Shown here: in pieces, positions 34,439 through 41,785 of the stretch | How positions within the stretch are numbered: position 1 is the first letter of the stretch | How the letters are laid out: every line of letters starts with the position of its first letter | Origin: Bacteroidia bacterium | GTDB lineage: Bacteria; Bacteroidota; Bacteroidia; Bacteroidales; Azobacteroidaceae | DNA: 41,785 bases | Assembly: GCA_025996815.1 (NCBI GenBank) | Contig: BNTT01000011.1 | Location: 1-41,785 of the forward strand | Reading direction: 5' to 3' | Position numbers and translations under genes: made by a program | Notes under the pieces: generated by a model | Database searches by the model: none | The model's input: the letters and a program-made list of their open reading frames with translations, nothing else | Told to the model about the DNA's origin: nothing

Positions 34439-36278
34439 CTTCTTCAATGCGTAAGTTGTTGATAATGAACACTTGCCTGTCCATCGTGTTTTTGCCCATA
34501 TAAAATTCGAGCATCTCTCTGATGGTATCCGATTTTTTCATGCTGATGGGGTCTAAACGGATGTCTTTGCCGATGAAGTTCTTAAATTCCGATGGCGAGA
34601 TTTCCCCCAGCCCTTTGAAGCGGGTGATTTCGGGGTTGACTCCCAATTTTTTCATCGCATTTAATCGCTCTTCTTCCGAATAGCAATAAATAGTTTCCTG
34701 CTTGTTGCGGATGCGGAAAAGGGGCGTTTGGAGGATGTGTACGTGATTATTTTTGATTAATTCCGGAAAAAATTGGAGGAAAAACGAGATGAGCAGCAGG
34801 CGGATGTGCATCCCGTCTACGTCGGCATCGGTGGCGATGATGACCTTGTTGTAGCGCAATCCTTCCAGCCCGTCCTCGATGTTTAATGCGGCTTGCAGGA
34901 GATTAAATTCCTCGTTTTCGTACACGATTTTCTTTGTTAAACCAAAGGTATTCAACGGTTTACCGCGCAGGCTGAATACCGCTTGATAGTTTGGGTCACG
35001 ACTTTGGGTGATTGAGCCGCTCGCCGAGTCGCCCTCCGTGATGAAGATGCAGGTTTCGTTGAGGCTTTTTTCGCCTTTGGGGTCGGTGTCGGTGAAGTGC
35101 AGGCGGCAGTCGCGCAACTTTTTGTTGTGCAGATTGGACTTTTTGGCGCGTTCTTTTGCCAATTTCGTAACGCCGGCGATGGCTTTGCGTTCGCGTTCCG
35201 AATCGACGATTTTTTTCAGCAGCGTTTCGGACGTTTCCGGCGTGCGGTGCAGGTAGTTGTCCAACTCTTTTTTGAGGAAATCGCTGATAAATTTGGTGAC
35301 CGACGGACCCTCCGGACCGATGTCTTTCGAGCCCAATTTGGTCTTCGTCTGCGATTCAAACACCGGCTCCTCCACCTTGATGGCGATGGCGGCGGTGATG
35401 CCCATACGGATGTCGGAATACTCGAAACTTTTGTTGTAATATTCCTTGATGACACGCGCCACAGCCTCCTTGAATGCCGCGAGATGCGTGCCGCCCTGCG
35501 TCGTATATTGCCCATTGACAAACGAATAGTACTCCTCGCCGTATTGATTGGCGTGCGTGATGGCAATTTCGATGTCGTCGCCCTGCAAATGGATGATGGG
35601 GTAGAGTGCTTCGGCGGTCATATTCTCGTTCAGAAGGTCTTCCAACCCGTTTTTTGAGAAAAATTTCTTGCCGTTGTAATTAATTGTCAGCCCGGCGTTG
35701 AGAAACACATAGTTTTTCAGTAGCGGCTCCACATATTTATCCTCAAAATGATAGCCCTTAAAAATTTCGTCATCGGGCGTGAAGCGCACCAGCGTCCCGT
35801 TACCCTCTTTGGAGGCAGCCTGCGCCGGGTCGTCAACAATTGCCGCGCGCGAATATTCAATAGTTTTAACTTGTCCGTCGCGAAAACTATGCACCAACAT
35901 ATTAGACGACAGCGCATTAACGGCTTTAATCCCCACGCCGTTCATCCCCACGGACTTTTTGAACGCCTTGGAATCATATTTCCCGCCGGTGTTCATCTGC
36001 GAGGTCACGTCCACCACTTTTCCCAACGGGATGCCACGCCCAAAGTCGCGCACAGTAACCACCCCGTCGGCAATCGTAATATCCACCGACTTGCCATAGC
36101 CCATCATATACTCGTCCATAGCATTGTCGAGCACCTCTTTCAGCAGCACATAAATCCCGTCGTCGGCATAACTGCCATCGCCCAACTTGCCAATATACAT
36201 CCCCGGACGGAGGCGAATATGCTCCCACCAGTCGAGTTTGACAATGTTCTCCTCATCATACTTTACTTCTTCCACCAT
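34425..36278 (-). CDS. parE: DNA topoisomerase IV subunit B
   Basis: The ATPase subunit of topoisomerase IV, which decatenates daughter chromosomes with ParC. The 617 residues include GHKL ATPase motifs [19 protein letters not shown] and [14 protein letters not shown], then the TOPRIM domain with EGDSASGS and [10 protein letters not shown]. It lacks the insert and long C terminus of many GyrB proteins, and TOPRIM ends near the C terminus, as in ParE. ATG 36278 follows the promoter (TACCTTTG at 36303-36296, minus). coaD follows on the same transcript. parC is not in the window. Confidence 0.9.
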   Translation of the reverse strand: MVEEVKYDEENIVKLDWWEHIRLRPGMYIGKLGDGSYADDGIYVLLKEVLDNAMDEYMMGYGKSVDITIADGVVTVRDFGRGIPLGKVVDVTSQMNTGGKYDSKAFKKSVGMNGVGIKAVNALSSNMLVHSFRDGQVKTIEYSRAAIVDDPAQAASKEGNGTLVRFTPDDEIFKGYHFEDKYVEPLLKNYVFLNAGLTINYNGKKFFSKNGLEDLLNENMTAEALYPIIHLQGDDIEIAITHANQYGEEYYSFVNGQYTTQGGTHLAAFKEAVARVIKEYYNKSFEYSDIRMGITAAIAIKVEEPVFESQTKTKLGSKDIGPEGPSVTKFISDFLKKELDNYLHRTPETSETLLKKIVDSERERKAIAGVTKLAKERAKKSNLHNKKLRDCRLHFTDTDPKGEKSLNETCIFITEGDSASGSITQSRDPNYQAVFSLRGKPLNTFGLTKKIVYENEEFNLLQAALNIEDGLEGLRYNKVIIATDADVDGMHIRLLLISFFLQFFPELIKNNHVHILQTPLFRIRNKQETIYCYSEEERLNAMKKLGVNPEITRFKGLGEISPSEFKNFIGKDIRLDPISMKKSDTIREMLEFYMGKNTMDRQVFIINNLRIEEDVEL

Positions 36279-36295
36279 TTTTTCAAAATTTCGTG

Positions 36296-36303
36296 CAAAG
36301 GTA
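36296..36303 (-). promoter_or_regulatory. Promoter -7 element of parE-coaD
   Basis: TACCTTTG on the minus strand, 18 bases before the parE ATG. It is divergent from the ABC-transporter promoter at 36351. Confidence 0.55.
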
Positions 36304-36350
36304 GAAAAAAAAATTGAATTGTGCCTTTCGACCTGCATTGAAAAAAATCC

Positions 36351-36358
36351 TACCTTTG
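36351..36358 (+). promoter_or_regulatory. Promoter -7 element of the ABC exporter genes
   Basis: TACCTTTG at 36351-36358, 17 bases before the permease ATG. No clear -33 element at the expected distance. Confidence 0.5.
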
Positions 36359-36374
36359 TATTTTAGTAAAAGTA

Positions 36375-37313
36375 ATGTATTTGCAATATTTCAAAATAAG
36401 ATTTTTACCCATCGGCAGACTCCTCTGTTTGCTGGGATTGCGCACTCCGATTGTGCTGCTGCTGTTGTTGCTTCCACTTTTGGGGTATGCGACTGCCGTT
36501 CAGCCCTACTATTCCCCGATTGCGCTGGTTTTGACACTATACGCTTTTCATACCTGCCGGAGGGACAAGCACTTTTTGCAACGGTTTTTTGAAAATAACA
36601 CGCTACGGCTGTATTGGCTGGAGTATGCGCTTGTCGCTGTGCCGTTTGCCATTCTTTCGTGGTGCAAACTATTTTGGGTCGATTTGTTGCTGTATGCCCC
36701 GATTGTGCTGCTTGCGCCCTTGTTGTTTCGTTTCAAAATAAAAACACTCCGTTTCAGCCATCCATTGCTGCGAAAAGGAGGTTATGAATATCAAACGGCT
36801 TTCAGAAGCAATTATGGCGGGTTGTTCGCCTTCTATGGCATCGCGCTGATTGGTCTGTTGGTCGAAAACAACAACCTGCTGTATGCCTTTTATGCCGCTG
36901 TGGGGTTGCTGTACGTGCTGCTATTGAAAGTAGAATCGCCGATTTATACCGCTCAATTTTTGTCTGTCAAGGATTTGTTAATGGTCAAATTCAAAAATAT
37001 TTTGTACAACAATATTGTTTTGTATCTGCCTTTGTGGCTGATTTGTTCGATTTACAATTTTCAATTGTCCGGATTTTTATTGCTGATAGCGGCACTCATT
37101 GTGCTGCTGGGGTATGCCACGCAATTGCTCACCTACGCATTTGGTGATATTCTCATTTCCGGTATTTTGCTTGGCGGGATATTGTTGCCACTTTTTGTTG
37201 CCTCGCTGATTTATCCGCCACTCGCCTTGTTATTTGCAGTTATTATTGTACTTTTGTCTTTCAAAGTAAAAGACAGACTTAATTCGATATTCAATTATGC
37301 TGAAAATCAATGA
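36375..37313 (+). CDS. Membrane protein, probable ABC exporter permease
   Basis: A 312-residue, very hydrophobic protein with about eight predicted membrane segments (for example around 22-40, 70-90, 100-120, 155-170, 210-230, 235-255 and 265-295) and a basic N terminus. It matches no permease signature I can name. Identity as a permease comes from its 17-base overlap with an ATP-binding subunit gene, the arrangement of small Bacteroidota ABC-2-like exporters. Substrate unknown. Confidence 0.65.
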   Translation: MYLQYFKIRFLPIGRLLCLLGLRTPIVLLLLLLPLLGYATAVQPYYSPIALVLTLYAFHTCRRDKHFLQRFFENNTLRLYWLEYALVAVPFAILSWCKLFWVDLLLYAPIVLLAPLLFRFKIKTLRFSHPLLRKGGYEYQTAFRSNYGGLFAFYGIALIGLLVENNNLLYAFYAAVGLLYVLLLKVESPIYTAQFLSVKDLLMVKFKNILYNNIVLYLPLWLICSIYNFQLSGFLLLIAALIVLLGYATQLLTYAFGDILISGILLGGILLPLFVASLIYPPLALLFAVIIVLLSFKVKDRLNSIFNYAENQ

Positions 37314-37983
37314 TTTACGCAAATCGTATGGAAAGAAAGAAGTGCTTTCGGGCATCTCTTTGGAACTTTTGCCCGGACAAATTTACGGATTAGTCGGCGA
37401 AAACGGTTCGGGAAAAACCACGCTGTTTGAATGTATCCGCCATTTGCAGGCATATCAAGGCACTGTCACGATGGATACCCCGGCAGCAATAGGCTATTTG
37501 CCAACCGCACTCTATTTTTATCCGCTGATGCGCGGAACAGAATACATCGAATTTTGCCTGTCCGCACGAAAATTAAAAATCAATGCCGCCGAAATACAAT
37601 CCCTAAACCACCTGTTTGAATTGCCCCTCAACGACTATGCCGCCGAATACTCGACCGGAATGAAAAAGAAATTGGCATTTATGGCGTTGCTAATGCAAAA
37701 AAACGATATTTTACTGCTGGACGAGCCATTCAACGGGCTGGATTTATCGTCGTGCCTCATTTTAAAGCAAATTTTATTGCAGTTGAAAGCAAAAAACAAA
37801 ACAATTTTGCTATCCTCGCACATCCTCTCATCGCTAACAGACATTTGCGACACAATTGTGTATTTGCATCACGGAAAAATACAAAAAACGTATTCAAAAG
37901 ACACTTTCGACATCATTGAGCAGGAAATAATGGATGGCAATATTGGTGAAAAGCTGAAAGCGGTTGTACCTTTGTGTGTTTAA
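37297..37983 (+). CDS. ABC transporter ATP-binding protein
   Basis: The nucleotide-binding subunit, 228 residues. Walker A GENGSGKTT (34-42), signature region EYSTGMKKKLAFM, Walker B ILLLDEPFNGLD, and the switch histidine in LLSSHIL. The STGM type of signature and the short C terminus fit ABC-2-type exporters. It overlaps the membrane-protein gene by 17 bases and is cotranscribed with it. Confidence 0.9.
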   Translation: MLKINDLRKSYGKKEVLSGISLELLPGQIYGLVGENGSGKTTLFECIRHLQAYQGTVTMDTPAAIGYLPTALYFYPLMRGTEYIEFCLSARKLKINAAEIQSLNHLFELPLNDYAAEYSTGMKKKLAFMALLMQKNDILLLDEPFNGLDLSSCLILKQILLQLKAKNKTILLSSHILSSLTDICDTIVYLHHGKIQKTYSKDTFDIIEQEIMDGNIGEKLKAVVPLCV

Positions 37984-38005
37984 TCTTCCAAGATATTTAC
38001 TTATG

Positions 38006-38036
38006 AAACAGATTTTTTCGCACATTATATCTGTTT
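38006..38036. terminator. Weak inverted repeat between convergent genes
   Basis: AAACAGAT (38006-38013) and ATCTGTTT (38029-38036) are perfect 8-bp arms around a T-rich loop, between the ends of the ABC gene and the PIN gene. A possible bidirectional terminator, though poor in G and C. Confidence 0.35.
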
Positions 38037-38442
38037 ATGTGAAGCATAACTCCTCCGGCGAATAGACCGGGATGCGAGAATTTGTGAAATCTCGTGGGTT
38101 GCGAGTAATAATCGCATCCATCCCGTTTGTTATCGCTGTGTGGTACTGCACAGCATCCTCAAAATCTGTAAAATCTGAATATAGTGCTTCGGTTACTATA
38201 TTAGCCGAAACATCCAGCATAGTAACTGTTTGAATTAGTCCCTGCAAAAAGGCAAGTGCTTTTTCCCGTTGCTGCACCTTGCGCAGGATGTAGAAAATAT
38301 CCGTTGTGGATGATGCTGTAATGTAGCCCTCCAATTTACCCGCTTCTATATCATCAAACAGTTGCTGTGCGGTTTCTGTAAAAGGACTCCGTTGCAAAGC
38401 CAAATCCAATACCACATTAGTATCAATTAACGCTCGCATCAT
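38035..38442 (-). CDS. PIN-domain RNase toxin (VapC-like)
   Basis: A 135-residue PIN domain protein, likely a site-specific ribonuclease. Conserved acidic residues are visible: D7 in ALIDTNVVLDLAL, the DFEDAVQYH block, and D in ITRNPRDF. It has PIN_3-like spacing. Its start overlaps the stop of the upstream small gene (ATGA-type overlap; the start could also be 38439), the usual toxin-antitoxin arrangement. Confidence 0.83.
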   Translation of the reverse strand: MMRALIDTNVVLDLALQRSPFTETAQQLFDDIEAGKLEGYITASSTTDIFYILRKVQQREKALAFLQGLIQTVTMLDVSANIVTEALYSDFTDFEDAVQYHTAITNGMDAIITRNPRDFTNSRIPVYSPEELCFT

Positions 38443-38708
38443 TTTATAGCATATTTTTCAAGTAAAGCATTGTAACGCACATCATTAGCGTCTTCGGCAA
38501 GCGTGAAAACGCCTGCCCATTTTTTTGCAAAAGACGGCTTTACATTGGAATTTTGGCTTACCGGATTCCCCTTGACGTATGCAGGGTGTATAGTTGCCAA
38601 CAGGTATTGTATCACCTCTATTTTGCTGTCTGTGTCCAAGCCGGATAACGCTTGCAGATAATCGTCTGCAACGCGGGAATGCAATTTTGTCTGAGTTGCT
38701 GTTGCCAT
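38439..38708 (-). CDS. Probable antitoxin partner of the PIN toxin
   Basis: 89 residues from ATG 38708; the longer frame to 38762 runs through the promoter. Seen: an N-terminal helix-rich part (ADDYLQALSGLDTDSKIEVIQYLLATI) resembling small VapB-type or addiction-module antidotes, then a linker and a Trp-containing C-terminal segment (KKWAGVFTLAEDANDVRYNALLEKY) that could wrap the toxin. The function is inferred mainly from its position directly before the PIN gene. Promoter TATCTTTG at 38740-38733 (minus). Confidence 0.65.
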   Translation of the reverse strand: MATATQTKLHSRVADDYLQALSGLDTDSKIEVIQYLLATIHPAYVKGNPVSQNSNVKPSFAKKWAGVFTLAEDANDVRYNALLEKYAIK

Positions 38709-38732
38709 AATATTTTTTATTTTTTTCGGGGA

Positions 38733-38740
38733 CAAAGATA
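38733..38740 (-). promoter_or_regulatory. Promoter -7 element of the PIN toxin-antitoxin pair
   Basis: TATCTTTG on the minus strand, 24 bases before ATG 38708. It rules out the upstream start at 38762. Confidence 0.5.
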
Positions 38741-38884
38741 TAATTTTTTTTTTACATACCAATGCGAATGAGAAAAATTATTACTAAAACAAGAGGTTGC
38801 AATGGATAAGCACATTGGCATCCGATTAGGCTCAAGTTTTTGGTTTAAATAATCTCAAGATGGCTCTCTTTTCTCCCGAAATAA

Positions 38885-39376
38885 TCACCCCACCAACTCA
38901 ATCACCTCCATATCCCGAATTTCCGCGCCGGCAATCACAAAGCGCACAATTGTCCGCACGGTGTGGAAGCCGTATTTGCCTGCCGCGCCCGGATTGATGT
39001 GCAGCATTTGCAAACGCTTGTCGTATTGCACTTTCAGGATGTGCGAATGCCCGCAGACAAACAATTTGGGGGGATTGGCATACAGTTCTTGGCGAATTTC
39101 CGGCGCATATTTCCCCGGATAGCCTCCTATATGTGTCAATAACACAGGCACTTGCTCGATTTCGAAGCGCAACGTTTGCGGACAAATCGCGCGGAGCGCG
39201 TGGCTGTCGATGTTCCCGTAAACGGCGCGCGTGGGCTTAATCGCCGCCAAACGATTTAACACTTCGTCGCTGCCGATGTCGCCCGCGTGCCAAATTTCGT
39301 CGCAGTCGGCAAAATAGTGCGCAAATTTGTCGTCCCAATACGAGTGTGTGTCGGAAAGTAAACCTATTTTTGTCAT
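38885..39376 (-). CDS. YfcE/MJ0936-type metallophosphoesterase
   Basis: A small phosphodiesterase of the calcineurin-like superfamily, 163 residues. Metal-ligand motifs in order: D9-x-H11 (LLSDTHS), HAGDIGS, VYGNIDSH, THIGGYPG and VCGHSHI. The family acts on phosphodiesters in vitro; the natural substrate is usually unknown. It is a single gene, divergent from recG, with promoter TACCTTTG at 39406-39399 on the minus strand. Confidence 0.88.
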   Translation of the reverse strand: MTKIGLLSDTHSYWDDKFAHYFADCDEIWHAGDIGSDEVLNRLAAIKPTRAVYGNIDSHALRAICPQTLRFEIEQVPVLLTHIGGYPGKYAPEIRQELYANPPKLFVCGHSHILKVQYDKRLQMLHINPGAAGKYGFHTVRTIVRFVIAGAEIRDMEVIELVG

Positions 39377-39398
39377 AAATTCAGATGTTGAACGGGTG

Positions 39399-39436
39399 CA
39401 AAGGTAACTATTTTTGCCAAAAAAAGCGTAACTTTG
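39399..39436. promoter_or_regulatory. Divergent promoters of the phosphoesterase gene and recG
   Basis: TACCTTTG on the minus strand at 39406-39399 serves the phosphoesterase gene. TAACTTTG at 39429-39436 on the plus strand serves recG, 16 bases before its ATG. Confidence 0.5.
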
Positions 39437-39452
39437 TATCCAAAAAGCGGAA

Positions 39453-41579
39453 ATGCAGGAAATTAATCAGTTGCATATCAAATATCTGTTGGGGGTGGGT
39501 CCGAAAAAGGCGGAAACTTTGCAGAAGGAAATCCAGGTCGTCACTTGGGAGGATATGCTGTATTATTTTCCGTACAAGTATATCGACCGCAGTAAGATAT
39601 TCACAATCAGAGAGATACAGGGGATTGCGGGTCAAGCCCGCAATGACAATTCGATGCCTTATATTCAGTTGAAAGGCAAAATCAGCGATTTCCAAATACA
39701 GGGCGTGGGGAGCAAGCGGCGGCTGTCGGCGGTGTTTAGCGACGGCACGGGCAGCATCGACCTGGTGTGGTTTCAGACGCTCAAACACATTATGAACACC
39801 TGCAGCGAGAGCACGGAGTATATCCTCTTCGGCAAGCCCACCGTGTTTGGGCACCGCCTGAGCGTGGCACACCCCGAATTGGAAACGGAAAACAAGTTTT
39901 ACGCCGGTCAATTGGGAATGCAGGGGCTTTACAACACCACGGAGCGGATGAAAAATGCGTTCCTCCATTCGCGCGCCCTCCAAAAGCTTATCACTCAGAT
40001 ACTTGAGAATATCAAAACGCCCCTGCCGGAAACGCTTCCGCAAGAGATTACCGACCGGGCGTACCTTGTTTCGCTGGATACCGCGCTCCGAAACATCCAC
40101 TTTCCGCAGACACCCGAAATGTTGCGGCAGGCGCAATACAGGCTGAAATTTGAGGAGTTGTTTTATCTGCAACTCAACATCTTGCGGGTTACGAAATACC
40201 GCGAGAAGCGCATCGCCGGCTTGCGATTTTCGCAGGTGGGAGAATACTTCAACCATTTCTATTTCAATCACTTACCATTTGAACTCACGGGCGCGCAAAA
40301 GCGTGTAGTGAAAGAAATTCGGCAGGATGCCAATTCCGGCAGGCAGATGAATCGCCTCTTGCAGGGCGATGTGGGCAGCGGCAAAACGCTCGTGGCACTG
40401 CTGTCGGTACTCATCGCGCTCGACAACGGCTTTCAGGGCGCGATTATGGCACCCACGGAGATTTTGGCGACGCAGCACTACGAAACGATTTCCGAACTGC
40501 TGGCGGGGATGCCCATCGAAATAGCCCTGCTGACCGGCTCCACGAAGAAAAAAGTGCGTACCGAAATCCTGCCCAAGATAAAAAACGGCGAAATAAAAAT
40601 CGTCATCGGCACCCACGCCCTCATCGAGGACACGGTCGAATTTGCCAACCTCGGCTTGGTGGTGGTGGACGAGCAACACCGCTTCGGCGTGGTGCAGCGG
40701 GCACGCCTCTGGAAGAAAAACGCAATCCCGCCACACGTGCTTGTGATGACGGCAACCCCCATCCCACGCACGCTGGCGATGACCGTGTACGGCGATTTGG
40801 ACGTGTCCGTCATCGACGAACTCCCCCCCGGTCGCAAGCCCGTGAAAACGGTGCACACGTTTGAAAAAAAGCGCGGACACCTCTACGAATCGGTGCGCAA
40901 ACAACTGCAAGAGGGTCGTCAGGTCTATATCGTCTACCCGCTGATTGAGGAAAGCGAAAAGGTGGACATCCAAAATTTGGTCGAGGGCTTTGAAAAAACC
41001 AAGCAGATTTTTCCCGAATACAAGGTGTCGATGCTGCACGGCAAGATGAAACCCGCCGACAAAGATGCTGAAATGCAGCGGTTTGTGTCCGGCGAAACGC
41101 AAATCATGGTCGCCACCACCGTGATTGAAGTGGGCGTGAACGTCCCCAACGCCTCCGTGATGCTGATTGAAAACGCCGAACGCTTCGGCTTGTCGCAATT
41201 GCACCAGTTGCGCGGACGTGTCGGAAGGGGTGCCGACCAGTCGTTCTGCATCCTTGTTACAAAATACGAACTGTCGGAAAACACCCGCAAACGCCTCGCC
41301 ATCATGACCGAAACCAACGACGGCTTCCGCATAGCCGAAGAAGACCTCAAACTGCGCGGACCCGGCGACATCGACGGCACCCAACAAAGCGGCATCGCCT
41401 TCAACCTCAAAATAGCCAACCTCGCCCACGACGGGCAAATTCTGACCACCGCCCGCGACTTCGCCCGCGACATTTTGGATGCCGACCCACTGCTTGAACA
41501 GCCCCAAAATGCCCTGCTCGCCCGCCAACTCGCCCGCCTCAACAAAGAGAAGCAGATGGGGTGGTTTATGATTAGCTGA
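39453..41579 (+). CDS. recG: ATP-dependent DNA helicase RecG
   Basis: RecG remodels stalled replication forks and Holliday junctions. The 708 residues have an N-terminal wedge/OB domain, Walker A GDVGSGKT (305-312), VVDEQHRFGV (D406), TPIPRTLAMTVYGDLDVSVIDE, and the C-terminal block LHQLRGRVGRG followed by LRGPGDIDGTQQSG. The N-terminal wedge carries GIAGQARND (about residues 57-65), encoded by the palindromic element, which lengthens a loop of the OB fold. Divergent from the phosphoesterase gene. Confidence 0.95.
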   Translation: MQEINQLHIKYLLGVGPKKAETLQKEIQVVTWEDMLYYFPYKYIDRSKIFTIREIQGIAGQARNDNSMPYIQLKGKISDFQIQGVGSKRRLSAVFSDGTGSIDLVWFQTLKHIMNTCSESTEYILFGKPTVFGHRLSVAHPELETENKFYAGQLGMQGLYNTTERMKNAFLHSRALQKLITQILENIKTPLPETLPQEITDRAYLVSLDTALRNIHFPQTPEMLRQAQYRLKFEELFYLQLNILRVTKYREKRIAGLRFSQVGEYFNHFYFNHLPFELTGAQKRVVKEIRQDANSGRQMNRLLQGDVGSGKTLVALLSVLIALDNGFQGAIMAPTEILATQHYETISELLAGMPIEIALLTGSTKKKVRTEILPKIKNGEIKIVIGTHALIEDTVEFANLGLVVVDEQHRFGVVQRARLWKKNAIPPHVLVMTATPIPRTLAMTVYGDLDVSVIDELPPGRKPVKTVHTFEKKRGHLYESVRKQLQEGRQVYIVYPLIEESEKVDIQNLVEGFEKTKQIFPEYKVSMLHGKMKPADKDAEMQRFVSGETQIMVATTVIEVGVNVPNASVMLIENAERFGLSQLHQLRGRVGRGADQSFCILVTKYELSENTRKRLAIMTETNDGFRIAEEDLKLRGPGDIDGTQQSGIAFNLKIANLAHDGQILTTARDFARDILDADPLLEQPQNALLARQLARLNKEKQMGWFMIS
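39624..39644. repeat. Intragenic palindromic element in recG
   Basis: Perfect ATTGCGGG-TCAAG-CCCGCAAT, in frame, encoding IAGQARN. Confidence 0.85.
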
Positions 41580-41648
41580 TGATTTTTTAAAAGCCCCTCA
41601 AAAAAAGATTATGATTATCCGCAATCATACCACTTGACTTTCGTTCCG

Positions 41649-41777
41649 TGTCCCGCAGGGACAGCACTTTATTAACCGTATGCTTTAGCTTACGGACAAG
41701 ACTAACCCATACTCTCTCAAGTCCCGCATGGGACGACACTTTATTGGCTATATCAATGTGTCGTCCCCTGCGGGACT
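41649..41777. repeat. Palindromic GTCCCGCA repeat cluster downstream of recG
   Basis: A GTCCCGCAGGGAC palindrome near 41650 is followed by a CCGT...ACGG hairpin. A larger inverted repeat then has arms 41720-41739 and 41758-41777 (one mismatch in 20) around an 18-base loop. ACTTTATT occurs after both the first palindrome and the left arm, suggesting duplicated units. It is non-coding and resembles REP-type dispersed repeats; it may also end recG transcription. Confidence 0.6.
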
Positions 41778-41785
41778 ATGAGGTT

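Noticed and set aside
40272..41528. 418-codon minus-strand open frame opposite recG
   Set aside because: Antisense of conserved RecG helicase motifs; no recognisable domain, and low-complexity His/Phe/Gly/Val composition typical of shadow frames.

Overview
The window looks like a chromosome segment of an anaerobic, fermentative, glycan-degrading Bacteroidota bacterium, probably Bacteroidales. The evidence is: repeated promoter-like sequences of the phylum type (TTG or TTTG, about 19-20 bases, then TAnnTTTG); almost no Shine-Dalgarno sequences; a short-form phosphate acetyltransferase with acetate kinase; secreted GH92 and GH29 glycosidases; an NtrC-type activator with a GSFTDA loop; and ParE, Mfd, RecG, RsmE and PrmC of the usual lengths. 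No rRNA, tRNA or CRISPR array was seen.

Layout. 1-1.8 kb: an AAA ATPase of the DUF234 type flanked by a 40-bp direct repeat. 1.8-4.6 kb: a sigma54-type response regulator and its histidine kinase. 4.6-8.7 kb: pta and ackA with a secreted VWA/FGE-fold protein gene between them. 8.8-11 kb: an AT-rich secreted hypothetical protein and a self-contained Fic protein with operator-like repeats. 11-17.9 kb (minus strand): a three-gene secreted glycosidase operon (GH92, GH92 fused to a BSP-type metallopeptidase, GH29) suited to mannose- and fucose-bearing glycoproteins. 17.9-19 kb: a gene-poor kilobase with a polyvalent-protein remnant and a complete MITE with 9-bp target duplications. 19-23.1 kb: mfd and an MNT/HEPN toxin-antitoxin pair flanked by a duplicated piece of the mfd 3' end. 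23.1-25.5 kb: DUF2461 and phosphosugar mutase. 25.6-28.5 kb: MBOAT and SGNH acetylation pair and an ISAs1 remnant. 28.6-32.2 kb: a Clp-type unfoldase, recX and prmC. 32.2-36.3 kb: a methyltransferase, rsmE, coaD and parE. 36.3-41.8 kb: an ABC exporter, a PIN toxin-antitoxin pair, a phosphodiesterase, recG and terminal palindromic repeats.

The most unusual signal is a leader architecture found twice, before the MBOAT gene and before a SAM methyltransferase gene. Each has a promoter, a short ORF containing a slippery simple repeat (11 C, or 27 CA), then a terminator-like hairpin, with the long leader frame closing 1-5 bases before the real start codon. The two predicted leader peptides share a C-terminal pattern (AG near the repeat; WL..CC....N..K at the end). 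As sequenced, the C-tract leader is out of frame and the CA leader is in frame. I infer a phase-variable, leader-peptide-controlled attenuator acting on surface-modification genes.

A second recurrent theme is small mobile or repetitive DNA inside coding regions: one palindrome in five genes (mfd, clp, rsmE, recG, SGNH), a heptamer array in prmC, and a dispersed repeat that supplies a stop codon to the GH92-BSP gene.
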